From: an uncultured Acidimicrobiaceae bacterium
Lineage (GTDB): Bacteria > Actinomycetota > Acidimicrobiia > Spongiisociales > UBA5794
NCBI GenBank assembly: GCA_947259365.1
Contig: CAMYMC010000046.1
Span: 1 to 64,000 of the forward strand
Direction of reading: 5' to 3'
DNA length: 64,000 nucleotides
The first letter of the stretch is position 1. Every line of letters begins with the position of its first letter. Made by a program: the position numbers and the translations under genes. Of the stretch, positions 15,821 to 24,474 are shown one piece after another. The notes beneath the pieces are model-generated. The model searched no databases, was not told the DNA's origin, and saw only the letters and a list, made by a program, of their open reading frames with translations.

Positions 15821-16492
15821 GTGACCGAACCACCCGGATCGTGGGCATCCGCCGAGTACGCCGCGGCGTGGGCCGATGACGACGTGCTCTCCGATCTTCT
15901 CGCGCTTGCGCGCCGGATCACGGCGGCTCTCGTTGCCGATGCCGGCATCGACGTGTCGACCGTCGTCGACCTCGGCTCCGGTCCCGGGTCCTACATCGAG
16001 GTGATCCTGGACGTCATACCGGAGGCGACCGCAGTATGGGTGGACGGCTCGGAGGCGATGCTCGAGATCGCTCGGCGGGAGCTGGCCCGCTTCGCGGGCA
16101 GGGTCGAATTCCGGCTCGGAGATGCCTCGGATCCGGTCCGGCTCGACCTGCCCGAAGCCGAGCTGATCACGACGTCGCGGCTGGTACACCACTTCGATGA
16201 GGCGACCATCAAAGATCTCTACGCCTGGGCGCACCAGACGCTCGTACCGGGCGGCTTCTTCTTCAACCTCGACCACTTCGGTGCCGCGCCCGGGTGGGAA
16301 CAGCGGCTGCGCTCCATCCGACCCGCGTTCGTCGGGGAGCGCAAGCGAGACCTCCCACCGCACCGCCACGACTACCCCCTACGGGAGGTATCGGAGCACC
16401 TCGCCTGGCTGGAGGAAGCCGGGTTCGAACCGCCCGCTGTCGCCTGGAAGACCTTCTACACGGCGCTCATCGCGGCTCGCCGAGGCGGCTGA
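15821..16492 (+). CDS. Class I SAM-dependent methyltransferase
   Basis: A 223-residue Rossmann-fold methyltransferase. Motif I is VVDLGSGPGSYIEV (about residues 48-61), the acidic loop VDGSEAMLEIAR follows, and motif IV/V is ELITTSRLVHHF and LVPGGFFFNLDHF. No N-terminal signal or membrane span is present. The GTG at 15821 is 61 bases after pcaD; it could be the tail of that operon or separately expressed. Substrate cannot be deduced; ubiquinone/menaquinone-type and small-molecule O- or N-methyltransferases all share this pattern. Its 3' end overlaps the end of the opposing MFS gene by 26 bases, which leaves no room for an intergenic terminator. Confidence 0.85.
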   Translation: MTEPPGSWASAEYAAAWADDDVLSDLLALARRITAALVADAGIDVSTVVDLGSGPGSYIEVILDVIPEATAVWVDGSEAMLEIARRELARFAGRVEFRLGDASDPVRLDLPEAELITTSRLVHHFDEATIKDLYAWAHQTLVPGGFFFNLDHFGAAPGWEQRLRSIRPAFVGERKRDLPPHRHDYPLREVSEHLAWLEEAGFEPPAVAWKTFYTALIAARRGG

Positions 16493-17744
16493 CCATCTGA
16501 CGATCGCGGCGCGCCACGCTCACGGCGCGGAGCCCGAAGTACAGCGCGATGAGCGCGATGGGGAGGATGCGGAACATCGCGGCGAGGCCGAACACCTCGG
16601 CGACCATCCCGGCGGCGATGGGGCCCACGATCTTGCCGACATCGAGTCCGCCCTGGACCACGGCCGCGGCGATCCCTGTCTCCTCATCCGTCCCCTCGAC
16701 GGCATCGAACGCGTCGCTCGCCCCGGTCACGCGAAGCAGGCCGCGGGCGACCCCGATCACGGCGAAGAGCGCGATTTGCCACGCCAGCGACGACGCGAAG
16801 GTCGGGATGAGTGTCACCGAGAACACGGCGAGAAGCATGAGCGGGACGGTGAGTCCGGATGCCGGGACGCGACTGAACACCGCCCCGGACGCGAGTCGGA
16901 CCGTAGCCCCGGCGAAGGAGCGAACACTCGAGATGACACCGACGTGGGTGAGGGTCAGGCCGGCGGCGAGCACGATGAGGGGCTGGAACGTGGAGGTGAC
17001 ACTCTGGATGATGTTGATGAACACCATCACGAGCGCCCCGCTCCACACCGCTGCCGGCAGGAGGCGCACCGCGCCCCAAGACAGCCTGGGCTTGTCGACC
17101 GGAGACTGCTGGAGGTCCGGCTCTCGGTCTGCGGCGCTGCGGATCGCGAGCGTGATGGCAACCGCCCCGAGCAGCGGGCCGGCGGCGAGGGCGAAGAACG
17201 CATTGCGGAAGCCGAACGTGTCGGCGAGGTATCCCCCCAGCGCCCCGGCGATGGTATGGCCGAGACCCGTGAATCCCGCATACCACCCCATCGCCGATGC
17301 GGTGCCGAGTCGACCCCGGGGTCGGGACACGACGAGCGCGGCCAGCAAGGTCGTCGTCGAGATCGACCAGCCCACTCCTCCGATTGCAAGCGCCACCGCC
17401 GCGGCCACCGGGTGACTCACCTGGGCCAGGATGAGGTAGCCGGATGCCGACAGGGTGGCTCCGGTGAGCACGAGAGCGCGTACCCGAGCGGCTGCGAACC
17501 GAGCGCCGGCGGGCAGTCTGGTGACGAGCGCGGCCGCGGCGAACGCGGCGACGACGAGGCCGATCGTGCCCGAGCCGAGCCCACGCTCTTCGGACAGGTA
17601 TGGCGCCACGATGATCCTCATGGCCGACTCTGCGGCGGTGAAGAACACCAGCGCGGCGTAGACGGCGGCAACCCCCGCCCGGGATCCGTTGGAGCCTCGG
17701 GCCGGGTCGGCACCACCGGCCGGGTCGCCCCGGCGGTCAGCCAT
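16467..17744 (-). CDS. Major facilitator superfamily permease (paralogue of the 7293-8516 protein)
   Basis: A 425-residue, about 12-TM permease. Recognisable parts are AALVFFTAAESAMRIIVAPYLSE at TM1 and GGLDVGKIVGPIAAGMVAEVFGL near the C terminus, the latter closely resembling the first MFS protein. It starts at an ATG that overlaps the end of the ABC ATPase gene by 8 bases, so it belongs to the transporter transcript. Its 3' end overlaps the methyltransferase by 26 bases in convergent orientation. Having both an ABC importer and an MFS protein in one operon may mean import of a substrate and export of a product, or two related acids. Substrate unknown. Confidence 0.88.
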   Translation of the reverse strand: MADRRGDPAGGADPARGSNGSRAGVAAVYAALVFFTAAESAMRIIVAPYLSEERGLGSGTIGLVVAAFAAAALVTRLPAGARFAAARVRALVLTGATLSASGYLILAQVSHPVAAAVALAIGGVGWSISTTTLLAALVVSRPRGRLGTASAMGWYAGFTGLGHTIAGALGGYLADTFGFRNAFFALAAGPLLGAVAITLAIRSAADREPDLQQSPVDKPRLSWGAVRLLPAAVWSGALVMVFINIIQSVTSTFQPLIVLAAGLTLTHVGVISSVRSFAGATVRLASGAVFSRVPASGLTVPLMLLAVFSVTLIPTFASSLAWQIALFAVIGVARGLLRVTGASDAFDAVEGTDEETGIAAAVVQGGLDVGKIVGPIAAGMVAEVFGLAAMFRILPIALIALYFGLRAVSVARRDRQMVSRLGEPR

Positions 17745-18900
17745 CGGCGGGCAGGAGCGTTGCCTCGCGCTCGTTGAACGTGATCGTGACGTCCGAGCCC
17801 GGCGGGATCGAAATGGACGGATTGCACCGGCAGCGGATCTCGATGCCACCGACCGCCACAACGTGGTCCACGGACTCGCCCAGGAACGCCCGGTTGGTCA
17901 CCTGTCCGTTCCAGACACCGGCGCGAGCCGGGAATGTTCCCTTCTCGATCGCCACCTGCTCCGGTCGCACCGCGACCGTGACCGGATCACCCTTCGAATA
18001 CGGGGCGGACGAGTTCGCGTACAGCGTGCCGGCCGATGTCTCCACGAGGAAGGTGTCTCCGGGCTCCTCGGCGGTGACCCGGCCGGGGAAGAAGTTCGAG
18101 GTGCCGATGAAATCGGCGACGAAGAGCGAAGACGGCGTTTCGTAGATCTGACGAGGCCTGCCGACCTGCTCGATCTTGCCGGCGTTCATGACCGCGACCG
18201 TGTTCGACATGGCGAGCGCCTCCACCTGGTCGTGGGTCACGTAGATCGCCGTGATGCCGAGGCGTCGCTGCAGGTCTTTCAGCTCGAAGCGCATCTCCTC
18301 CCGCAGCTTGGCGTCGAGGTTGGACAGTGGTTCGTCGAGCAACAGCAGCGGTGGCTCCATCACGAGGGCGCGGGCGAGGGCGAGGCGCTGCTGCTGGCCT
18401 CCGGAGAGGTCGGTGGCCTGGCGGTCGACGAGCTCTCCGAGCTGGACGACGCTGAGCACCCGCTCGACCTTCTCTCGGATCTCGGTGCGCGACATCTTCT
18501 GCTTCCGATCGGCGACCTGGAGCGGGAAGGCGACGTTCTGGAACACGTTCATGTGGGGCCAGATCGCGTACGACTGGAACACCATGCCGAGCCCGCGCTC
18601 ATTGGCCTGCACGTTGATTCGGTCTTCGCTCGAGAAGAACGTCGTCCCTCGCACCGCGATGTGCCCGGAGTCGGGTTGCTCCAGCCCTGCGATGCACCGC
18701 AGCGTCGTCGTCTTGCCGCAGCCGCTCGGCCCGAGCAGCGTGAACATCGAGCCCTGCTCGATGGCGAAGGACACCCCTCCGACCGCTCGCACCACCCCTC
18801 CCTTACGGGCCTTGCCCTCGGTGAACGTCTTGACCAGATCACCCACCGCGAGCACCGGCTCGTCGCCGACAGGCAGGTCGCTCGTTTCCGCCACCGTCAT
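17737..18900 (-). CDS. ABC transporter ATP-binding protein, FbpC/PotA type
   Basis: A 387-residue ATPase with Walker A LGPSGCGKTTTLR, Q-loop FQSYAIWPHM, signature DLSGGQQQRLALARAL, Walker B LLLLDEPLSNLD and switch THDQVEALAMS. The C-terminal TOBE domain covers about residues 290-387 (AVRPEQVAIEKGTF). The FbpC/PotA/CysA class partners fused or paired permeases for iron, polyamine, sulfate or small organic solutes. It overlaps the fused permease gene by four bases (ATGA), so it is coupled to it, and the MFS gene follows. The binding protein for this system is probably the lipoprotein at 23160-24395, two genes further upstream on the same strand. Confidence 0.93.
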   Translation of the reverse strand: MTVAETSDLPVGDEPVLAVGDLVKTFTEGKARKGGVVRAVGGVSFAIEQGSMFTLLGPSGCGKTTTLRCIAGLEQPDSGHIAVRGTTFFSSEDRINVQANERGLGMVFQSYAIWPHMNVFQNVAFPLQVADRKQKMSRTEIREKVERVLSVVQLGELVDRQATDLSGGQQQRLALARALVMEPPLLLLDEPLSNLDAKLREEMRFELKDLQRRLGITAIYVTHDQVEALAMSNTVAVMNAGKIEQVGRPRQIYETPSSLFVADFIGTSNFFPGRVTAEEPGDTFLVETSAGTLYANSSAPYSKGDPVTVAVRPEQVAIEKGTFPARAGVWNGQVTNRAFLGESVDHVVAVGGIEIRCRCNPSISIPPGSDVTITFNEREATLLPADG

Positions 18901-20624
18901 CCCTCCTTGACTCCGACGCGGGCGCCGAGCTTCTTCGCGACCGCGACAAGCGCGACGAGCGCCACGACCATGACCACGCCGAGGGCCGCGAGCTCGGTGA
19001 ACTGGCCGTTCTCCCATTGCTCCCAGATGATCACGCTCAGGACCTCGTTTCCGGGGGTGTACAGCAGGATCGAGCTGGAGAGCTCGCGCACCGACACCAT
19101 GACGATGTAGATCCACCCGGCGATGAGGCCGGGCACCAGAAGCGGAAGGTTCACCTTGCGGAACGTCTTCCACCACGACGCCCCGCAAATCTGTGCCGAC
19201 TCCTCCAGCTCACCACCGATCTGGTACATCGACGCGGACGAGTAGCGCATGCCGTAGGGCATGTAGCGGGTGAAGTACGCGATGAACAGGATCCAGATCG
19301 TCCCGAAGATGGGAACCGGCGCCCGCAGGTACACGAAGAGGAGGGCCACACCCATCACGAGCCCCGGGATCACGAGCGGCACCGTCGCCACGTTGTCGAC
19401 GAGCCACCGACCCCGAGCCTTCGTCCGCACGACGATCCAGGAAGCGACGGCGGTCACCAGCATGACGGCCGTCGCCGAGCCGATGCCGAGGGCGAACGAG
19501 TTGCGCAGCGCCCGCAGCGCCTGGGGATTGTCGAAGGTGTAGCGGTAGTTCTCGAGGCTCGAGTTGGAGATCGACTCGAGCGAGGGCACCGAGTAGAACG
19601 GCTGGGTGGAGACGTAGAGGAGCACGAGGACCGGCATCGTCACGGCGATCAGGAAGTACGCCATGAGGAAGAGCTGCGCCGGCACCTTCCATCTACCCAG
19701 CTGGATCGGATGGGGCCGGAACCCCTTGCCGGTCACCGTCTGGAACCGCTTGCCGCGCCGCGACATCCGGGTGTGGAGGTACACGCCGACGGAGGTGATG
19801 AGCAGGAGCGACATGGCATACGCCCCCGCCTGGCCATATTCGGCCGGGAAGCCCTTGAGCGCACTCCAGATGCGGGAGGTGAAGACCCAGATGCCCGAGG
19901 GGATGCCGAGCAGGGCAGGCACCTCGAACGCCTCCAGCGCGCGGATCGCCATGATGAGGATGGAGGCGTAGAGCGCGGGGCGCACGAGCGGCAGCGTGAC
20001 CCGGCGCATGATGGTCGGCAGCTTCGCTCCGCTCATGAGCGCCGACTCCTCCAGCGAGGGATCCATCGACCGGAACGCCGCGACCATGAGCAGGAAGATG
20101 AGCGGGGTCAGGTGGAGGCCCTCGACGAGGATCATCCCCTGGAGGGAGAAGATGTCGAACTTGGGCAGGAACGGCACCCGGTCGAAGATGAGGCGGTTGT
20201 AGATGCCGATGTTGGGACTCGCCAGGAAGATCCACGACACCGTGTGCAGGATCCCCGGAATGATGAGCGGCACGAGGGACGCGGCGAACATCAATCCCTT
20301 GAAGCGAAGATCCGTCCGCACCACGAGGTAGGCGAGCAACGTGCCCAGCGGCACCGCGAGCGCCGTCGAGCCCGCCGCGAAGATCAGCGAGTTCACCACC
20401 ATCGGGGTGAGACCGACCGTGCTGTACGCCGAACGGAAGAACTCGAGCGTCAGAGACTGGCCGTTCCAGAACGTCCCCCAGACGAGGTACCCGACCGGGA
20501 TGACCGCCATGTACGTGATGATGGCGATCACCACCGTGATGGTGAGGTTGCGTCCCGAGAAGATGCGGCGCAGCGAGACGCGCCGCAAGAACGGGACGGC
20601 TACCTGTGCTGATGCCTGGGCCAC
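18897..20624 (-). CDS. ABC transporter permease, fused double-domain FbpB/ThiP type
   Basis: A 575-residue membrane protein containing two BPD permease halves in one chain, each with about six helices and an EAA loop: EESALMSGAKLPTIMRRVTLPL in the first half and EESAQICGASWWKTFRKVNLPL in the second. This architecture is typical of iron, thiamine and 2-aminoethylphosphonate-type ABC importers. The start is a GTG at 20624 with a GGAGG site about 8 bases before it. The gene lies between a cupin and the ATPase and is coupled to the latter by an ATGA overlap. Because the surrounding regulon concerns aromatic acids, an organic anion is a better guess than iron, but this is inference. Confidence 0.93.
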   Translation of the reverse strand: MAQASAQVAVPFLRRVSLRRIFSGRNLTITVVIAIITYMAVIPVGYLVWGTFWNGQSLTLEFFRSAYSTVGLTPMVVNSLIFAAGSTALAVPLGTLLAYLVVRTDLRFKGLMFAASLVPLIIPGILHTVSWIFLASPNIGIYNRLIFDRVPFLPKFDIFSLQGMILVEGLHLTPLIFLLMVAAFRSMDPSLEESALMSGAKLPTIMRRVTLPLVRPALYASILIMAIRALEAFEVPALLGIPSGIWVFTSRIWSALKGFPAEYGQAGAYAMSLLLITSVGVYLHTRMSRRGKRFQTVTGKGFRPHPIQLGRWKVPAQLFLMAYFLIAVTMPVLVLLYVSTQPFYSVPSLESISNSSLENYRYTFDNPQALRALRNSFALGIGSATAVMLVTAVASWIVVRTKARGRWLVDNVATVPLVIPGLVMGVALLFVYLRAPVPIFGTIWILFIAYFTRYMPYGMRYSSASMYQIGGELEESAQICGASWWKTFRKVNLPLLVPGLIAGWIYIVMVSVRELSSSILLYTPGNEVLSVIIWEQWENGQFTELAALGVVMVVALVALVAVAKKLGARVGVKEG

Positions 20625-20660
20625 GGTCCTGCCTCCTCGACGACGGCACCGGGGTGCCGC

Positions 20661-21239
20661 TCAGGGCGCTGGGGCCTCCTCGTAGTCGACGTCGGCGGGA
20701 GCCGCATCAACGGCATAGTCCGTGCCCTCACCGACCTTGGTCTGGCTCGGATGACGCTCGATCATGTGCAGCCGCAGGTGGCGTAGCAAGCCGGTGTCCT
20801 GGACGGCGAGGTAGCGGGCCACCTCGTCGTCGCTGGTGTTGAAGTGCTGGTGCCACGCCCACACCGGCGGCGAGAACAGGCTGCCCTCCGACCAGTCGAC
20901 GCGCTGCTCGGGCTCGCCCTCGTAGTTGACGATCGAGTACCCGGTGCCGCGCACGATGTAGATATAGGCCTCGGTCGTGTGTCGGTGACGGGTCGTGTGA
21001 CCGCCGGGTGCGATCTCGCTGACGTGTGCCTGGATGATGTTGTTGTCGGCAAGGTGAAAGAAGCGGCCGTGGTTGTTGCGCCACGGCCTGTAGGGAAGCT
21101 CCATGGTGCGCAGATCGCCCGGGACGGCGAGCCCGGTCACCGGCGGGTACTGACGGTTGAACTCGTCCCGAGCCGCCATCTCGGACGCCGAGACGTTTCG
21201 CGCGTCGTTTGCGAGAACCTGATAATCCCACTCACCCAT
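20661..21239 (-). CDS. Single-domain cupin protein
   Basis: A 192-residue protein with one cupin barrel. The metal motif is GGHTTRHRHTTEAYIYIVRGTG (HRH with downstream acidic side, about residues 79-100), and the second motif holds PPVWAWHQHFNTS. The N-terminal 60 residues include RDEFNRQYPPVTGLAVPGD and are not recognised. It has its own copy of the GntR-type operator (21292-21303) about 55 bases before the ATG, so it is a member of the regulon and starts the cupin-permease-ATPase-MFS transcript. An AGGAG site lies about 10 bases before the start. Enzyme activity is uncertain; small cupins in such clusters act as decarboxylases, isomerases or ligand-binding proteins. Confidence 0.78.
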   Translation of the reverse strand: MGEWDYQVLANDARNVSASEMAARDEFNRQYPPVTGLAVPGDLRTMELPYRPWRNNHGRFFHLADNNIIQAHVSEIAPGGHTTRHRHTTEAYIYIVRGTGYSIVNYEGEPEQRVDWSEGSLFSPPVWAWHQHFNTSDDEVARYLAVQDTGLLRHLRLHMIERHPSQTKVGEGTDYAVDAAPADVDYEEAPAP

Positions 21240-21291
21240 GAAATGTGCTCCTGTCTCAGAATCCAGGAGAACGTAGCACAGCCCCAGGTGA

Positions 21292-21303
21292 AGGTCTAAC
21301 CAT
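21292..21303 (-). promoter_or_regulatory. GntR/FadR-type operator copy 3 (before the cupin-ABC operon)
   Basis: Read on the minus strand the site contains ATGGTTAGAC, identical to the core of copy 2. It is 53-64 bases ahead of the cupin start and just after the end of the ThDP enzyme gene (21327). It indicates a separate promoter for cupin-permease-ATPase-MFS under the same regulator. Confidence 0.65.
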
Positions 21304-21326
21304 TTGACGAATGGCCGACGACGCCC

Positions 21327-23066
21327 TCAACGGTGAGCTGTCACCACGTCCACGAGGGCCGGTCGGCCTTGCTCCACGACCGTTCTCGTCGCCTCCGCGA
21401 GGCCCGAGGCGAGGTCGTCTCCGGCCTCGTAGGGACCCCAGGCGGCGACGCCGAGCGCCCGGGCGGCCGCCGCGAAGTCCGGGGCGGGCGCGGCGATGTC
21501 CATCCCGATCACGGCGTTCTCGACGGGAGTCCCCCGATGGACCGCCATGCGGATCTGGTGCTCCCAGTCGTTGTAGTAGGCACGGTTGTTGTCCATCACG
21601 ATCAAGAGCGGGATGTCGTACTTCGCTGCGGTCCAGAGGGCACCGAGGTCGAACATGAGATCGCCGTCGGGCTGGATGGTGACGACGAGTCTGCCCGTAC
21701 CGCGATGCCCCAGCGCGACGCCGAGGGCGATGCCGATCTGCGTCGCCGTCCCCAGGCTCCTCCCCGGGTGCCGGTAGGGCGCATCGAAATCCCACTGACG
21801 CAGCGCCGAGCCGTGGGCGGTGCCGGCGGCGAGGACCCAGTCGTGGCTCGCGACCGCCTCTCCCACCTCCGCGACGAGACGCGACGGAGCGACGGGGGTC
21901 TCGTCCCAGCGCTCGCGAACGGTCTCCTCCCAACCCGCGATCACCTCGGCGTGGACGGCAGCCAGCTCAGCCCGACGACGGCGCCGGCCCTCCTCCCCTT
22001 CGGTGTCGGCTCTCACGAGGCGGCGGCACGAGGCGGCGAGCAGCGGCAGCGCCACTCCCGTATCGGCGAGGATGGTGAGCGCGGCGGGGTACCGGTGCGC
22101 GAAGTCGTGGGACCAGGACGACAGGCCCAGATCACCGAACCCGAGCTCGACGATCGCAGCGCCTGCCGGGATCTGCGACGTGACGGACCGCGTCGTGGAC
22201 TCGAGCAGCTGAGTCGGCTTGCCCTGGTCCTTGGTGTCGACGAACAGCACGAGATCGGCATCGGCCAGGACCGTCGAGCCCGTCACGTTCATCGGGTGCC
22301 GGGTGGGGAAGCTGAGACGCGCATTCGTGTCGACGACACCCGCCGGCAGCATCTCCGCGAGCGCGACGAGGGCATCGAAGGCTTCGGCGTCCCGGCCGGC
22401 ATAGCCGGCGACGATGACCGGCCGCTCGCTGCGAACGAGGAGGTCGGCGAGATGGGCAAGCCCATCCGGATCCGGCGCCAGCCGCGACGGCGGCCGGGGC
22501 GGGTGCACCTCGATGCCGTGGGTCGGATCGAGGACGTCCTCCTGGAGGCCGGCGTCGAGCGCGACGTAGACCGGGCCCTGGGGCCCGGTGACTGCGATCT
22601 CGTAGGCGCGACGGATGGCATCCGGGACGGCGGCGACGGATGCCGGTTGGTCGTCCCACTTCGTGAAGTCGCGCACGGCGCTTCCCTGGACGTTGGCAGT
22701 GTGGATCCAGTCGATGTTGGGCCGGCGCCGGCTCGCGTCCTGGGGCCCCGAGCCGCCGAACACGACGATCGGAACCCGGTCCACGTACGCGTAGTAGATG
22801 CCGAGCGCGCCGTGGAGCAAGCCGACGAGATCGTGGAGGATGACGGCCATCGGGTCGCCGGTGGCCTTCGCGTATCCATGGGCAATGCCGACCGCGATCT
22901 TCTCGTGCTGGCACAGGATCATCTCGGGGTCGTTTCCCCCGTGGTTCACCAGTGAGTCGTGGAGACCGCGAAATGAAGAACCGGGGTTGAGCGCGACGTA
23001 TGGGAAACCGCAGGCCTTGATCGCGTCGACCATGAGGTCGGACCCGAAACGCGCCTCGGGGCCCAT
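21327..23066 (-). CDS. ThDP-dependent decarboxylase/acetolactate synthase-like enzyme
   Basis: A 579-residue protein with the three-domain ThDP fold. The activating glutamate is Glu55 (LCQHEKIAVGIAHGYA); the ThDP-Mg motif is PDGD at 466-469 with the matching MDNN ending at 494; the central FAD/nucleotide-like domain has RPVIVAGYAGRD. Benzoylformate and phenylpyruvate decarboxylases, sulfoacetaldehyde acetyltransferase and acetolactate synthase share this layout. The aromatic regulon suggests a 2-oxo acid decarboxylase, yet the residues do not settle it. The ATG at 23066 follows a strong GAGGAGGTGA site. A perfect hairpin separates it from the binding-protein gene, which implies lower expression than the latter. 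Confidence 0.82.
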   Translation of the reverse strand: MGPEARFGSDLMVDAIKACGFPYVALNPGSSFRGLHDSLVNHGGNDPEMILCQHEKIAVGIAHGYAKATGDPMAVILHDLVGLLHGALGIYYAYVDRVPIVVFGGSGPQDASRRRPNIDWIHTANVQGSAVRDFTKWDDQPASVAAVPDAIRRAYEIAVTGPQGPVYVALDAGLQEDVLDPTHGIEVHPPRPPSRLAPDPDGLAHLADLLVRSERPVIVAGYAGRDAEAFDALVALAEMLPAGVVDTNARLSFPTRHPMNVTGSTVLADADLVLFVDTKDQGKPTQLLESTTRSVTSQIPAGAAIVELGFGDLGLSSWSHDFAHRYPAALTILADTGVALPLLAASCRRLVRADTEGEEGRRRRRAELAAVHAEVIAGWEETVRERWDETPVAPSRLVAEVGEAVASHDWVLAAGTAHGSALRQWDFDAPYRHPGRSLGTATQIGIALGVALGHRGTGRLVVTIQPDGDLMFDLGALWTAAKYDIPLLIVMDNNRAYYNDWEHQIRMAVHRGTPVENAVIGMDIAAPAPDFAAAARALGVAAWGPYEAGDDLASGLAEATRTVVEQGRPALVDVVTAHR

Positions 23067-23098
23067 GCTCGTCACCTCCTCGACGGCATCATCGCGAT

Positions 23099-23134
23099 GC
23101 GACCGGGCGGACTGCAATCGGTCCGCCCGGTCGC
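23099..23134 (-). terminator. Hairpin between the binding-protein gene and the ThDP enzyme gene
   Basis: Perfect 14-base arms, GCGACCGGGCGGAC (23099-23112) and GTCCGCCCGGTCGC (23121-23134), enclose an 8-base loop. It follows the stop of the lipoprotein gene by 25 bases. No U-tract follows, so it may act as a partial terminator or mRNA stabiliser giving excess binding protein, a usual arrangement in ABC operons. Confidence 0.7.
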
Positions 23135-23159
23135 GCTTCGCGTCATCTGATGTGGGCCG

Positions 23160-24395
23160 TTACTCCTGGACGTCGAGACCCGCGACGATCTGCTCGTAGA
23201 GCGTCTCCCACTTGTCTCGCTCCTCGTTGAGCGTCACGACGTCGACGCCGAGGATCGTGAATTCGCTGGAAATGCCGCCCTCCACCGTCTGATTCGCAGG
23301 CGTCCGGCCGCCCTCGACGAGCAACGGCTGGGCGTCGGTCAACATGAACTCGGCGAAGAGCAGCGCCGTGGCCGGCGCCCCGGTGTCGGCATGGACCCCG
23401 ATCCCGTTCGGCCGGATCACGAGCGGCTGCACCGGCGGGTCCCACGCAATGGGCGCGCCCTTGCCGCTCTCGCGCACCACCCGGTGGTGATACGCGGACG
23501 TCACGATGTCGAACTCACCGGCGATCAGGAGCTGCGCCATCAGGGTGTGGCCGTCGATCACCTTCGAGGACGATGCCGCGGCCTGGCGGAAGAGGTCGAC
23601 CGCCTCATCCTCGGTGAGCCCCTGCTGGGCGACGAAGTAGTCCTTGACCAGCGTCGCGAACCAGTCGAAATCACCGAGCTCCATGGCGAGCCGGCCCGAG
23701 TAGTTGGTGAAGACCTCTTCCCACGTGGTGGGAATCTCGTCGGCGCCGAGCAGATCCGTGTTCCACGCGGCCGTGAAGACGTTCATGTACACACCCGCCC
23801 ACGTCGGGAACACCGCAGCCGGGACGATGTCGTCCGTGATCGGGCTGACGAGGGGCAACAGCAGCCCTTGGTCGTCGAGGACCGCCATCTCGGGTCCGTT
23901 GATGAGCACCACGTCCGCGCCGGCGAAGTTGGCGTCGGCCTCCTGCAGCGTGCGCTGGAGCACCGTCGAGGACGAGGCCCGGTAGAGATCGACGTCGAGG
24001 TCGGTCAGGTCCTCGAACGCCTCGATCACCGGGAGCGAGTCGTCCAGGTTGAGTGACGTGTAGAAGAGGATGCCCTCGTCCTCCTCTTGTGCGAGCTCGA
24101 TGAGGCGCGTCCTGCGAGCGTCGGCGTCGAGACCGTCGAGACCGGTGTAGATCTCTTGCAGCCTCGCTCCGCCCGGGCTCTCCGGAGGCGGGGCCTCCGT
24201 CGTCGCCGGTGCCGCGGTGGTTGTGGTCTCGCCCGTGTCGGCCGCCGTCGTTCCCGGGGCCGCCGTCGTGGCCGGCGCCGCCGTCGTCGGCGCCGCCGTC
24301 GTCTCAGCCGTCGGCGGGTCGCTGCACGCCGCCGCCACCACGGCGAACGCGGCAAGGAGCACGAGGCTGGCTCGGAGTCGTCGTGCGTGTCTCAA
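23160..24395 (-). CDS. ABC transporter substrate-binding lipoprotein, Fbp/iron-type fold
   Basis: A 411-residue exported lipoprotein. The signal peptide ends in VVAAACSDP with the lipobox cysteine at residue 24, followed by a TTAAP-rich linker of about 40 residues and a type-II periplasmic-binding-protein domain (GILFYTSLNLDDSLPVIEAFE, EIPTTWEEVF, AYHHRVVRES). The TTG at 24395 is preferred because GGGAGGA lies just before it and gives an ideal signal peptide; the in-frame ATG at 24443 sits inside operator copy 4 and would put the site in the coding region. Tyrosine-type iron ligands are not evident, so an organic anion is likely. It supplies ligand to the permease at 18897-20624. Confidence 0.87.
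   Translation of the reverse strand: MRHARRLRASLVLLAAFAVVAAACSDPPTAETTAAPTTAAPATTAAPGTTAADTGETTTTAAPATTEAPPPESPGGARLQEIYTGLDGLDADARRTRLIELAQEEDEGILFYTSLNLDDSLPVIEAFEDLTDLDVDLYRASSSTVLQRTLQEADANFAGADVVLINGPEMAVLDDQGLLLPLVSPITDDIVPAAVFPTWAGVYMNVFTAAWNTDLLGADEIPTTWEEVFTNYSGRLAMELGDFDWFATLVKDYFVAQQGLTEDEAVDLFRQAAASSSKVIDGHTLMAQLLIAGEFDIVTSAYHHRVVRESGKGAPIAWDPPVQPLVIRPNGIGVHADTGAPATALLFAEFMLTDAQPLLVEGGRTPANQTVEGGISSEFTILGVDVVTLNEERDKWETLYEQIVAGLDVQE
24181..24315 (-). repeat. In-gene repeat encoding a TTAAP-type lipoprotein linker
   Basis: Imperfect short repeats of GCCGTCGTC and GCCGG units on the plus strand encode runs such as TTAAPTTAAPATTAAP after the lipobox cysteine. It is an extended, probably glycosylatable spacer tethering the binding protein to the membrane. 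A second binding protein at 34983 has the same kind of linker. Confidence 0.8.
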
Positions 24396-24431
24396 GATCT
24401 TCCTCCCAGTCGTCGCCGCCCAAGGGACTAA

Positions 24432-24443
24432 TGATCTAACCAT
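24432..24443 (-). promoter_or_regulatory. GntR/FadR-type operator copy 4 (divergent binding-protein / dehydrogenase promoter)
   Basis: On the minus strand the site reads ATGGTTAGATCA, one base different from the core of copies 2 and 3. It lies 37-48 bases before the binding-protein TTG start and 32-43 bases before the dehydrogenase start on the other strand. Either or both directions could be controlled. Confidence 0.6.
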
Positions 24444-24474
24444 TGGACACAGTTTGTCAACTAGAGTCGCCGAG

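Noticed and set aside
24181-24315. Short repeats as a possible CRISPR or regulatory repeat array
   Set aside because: They are in frame and encode the TTAAP linker of a lipoprotein; there are no spacers.
24396-24443. ATG at 24443 as the start of the binding-protein gene
   Set aside because: It lies inside operator copy 4 and would add a non-signal-like N terminus; the TTG at 24395 has a GGGAGGA site and gives a standard lipoprotein signal.
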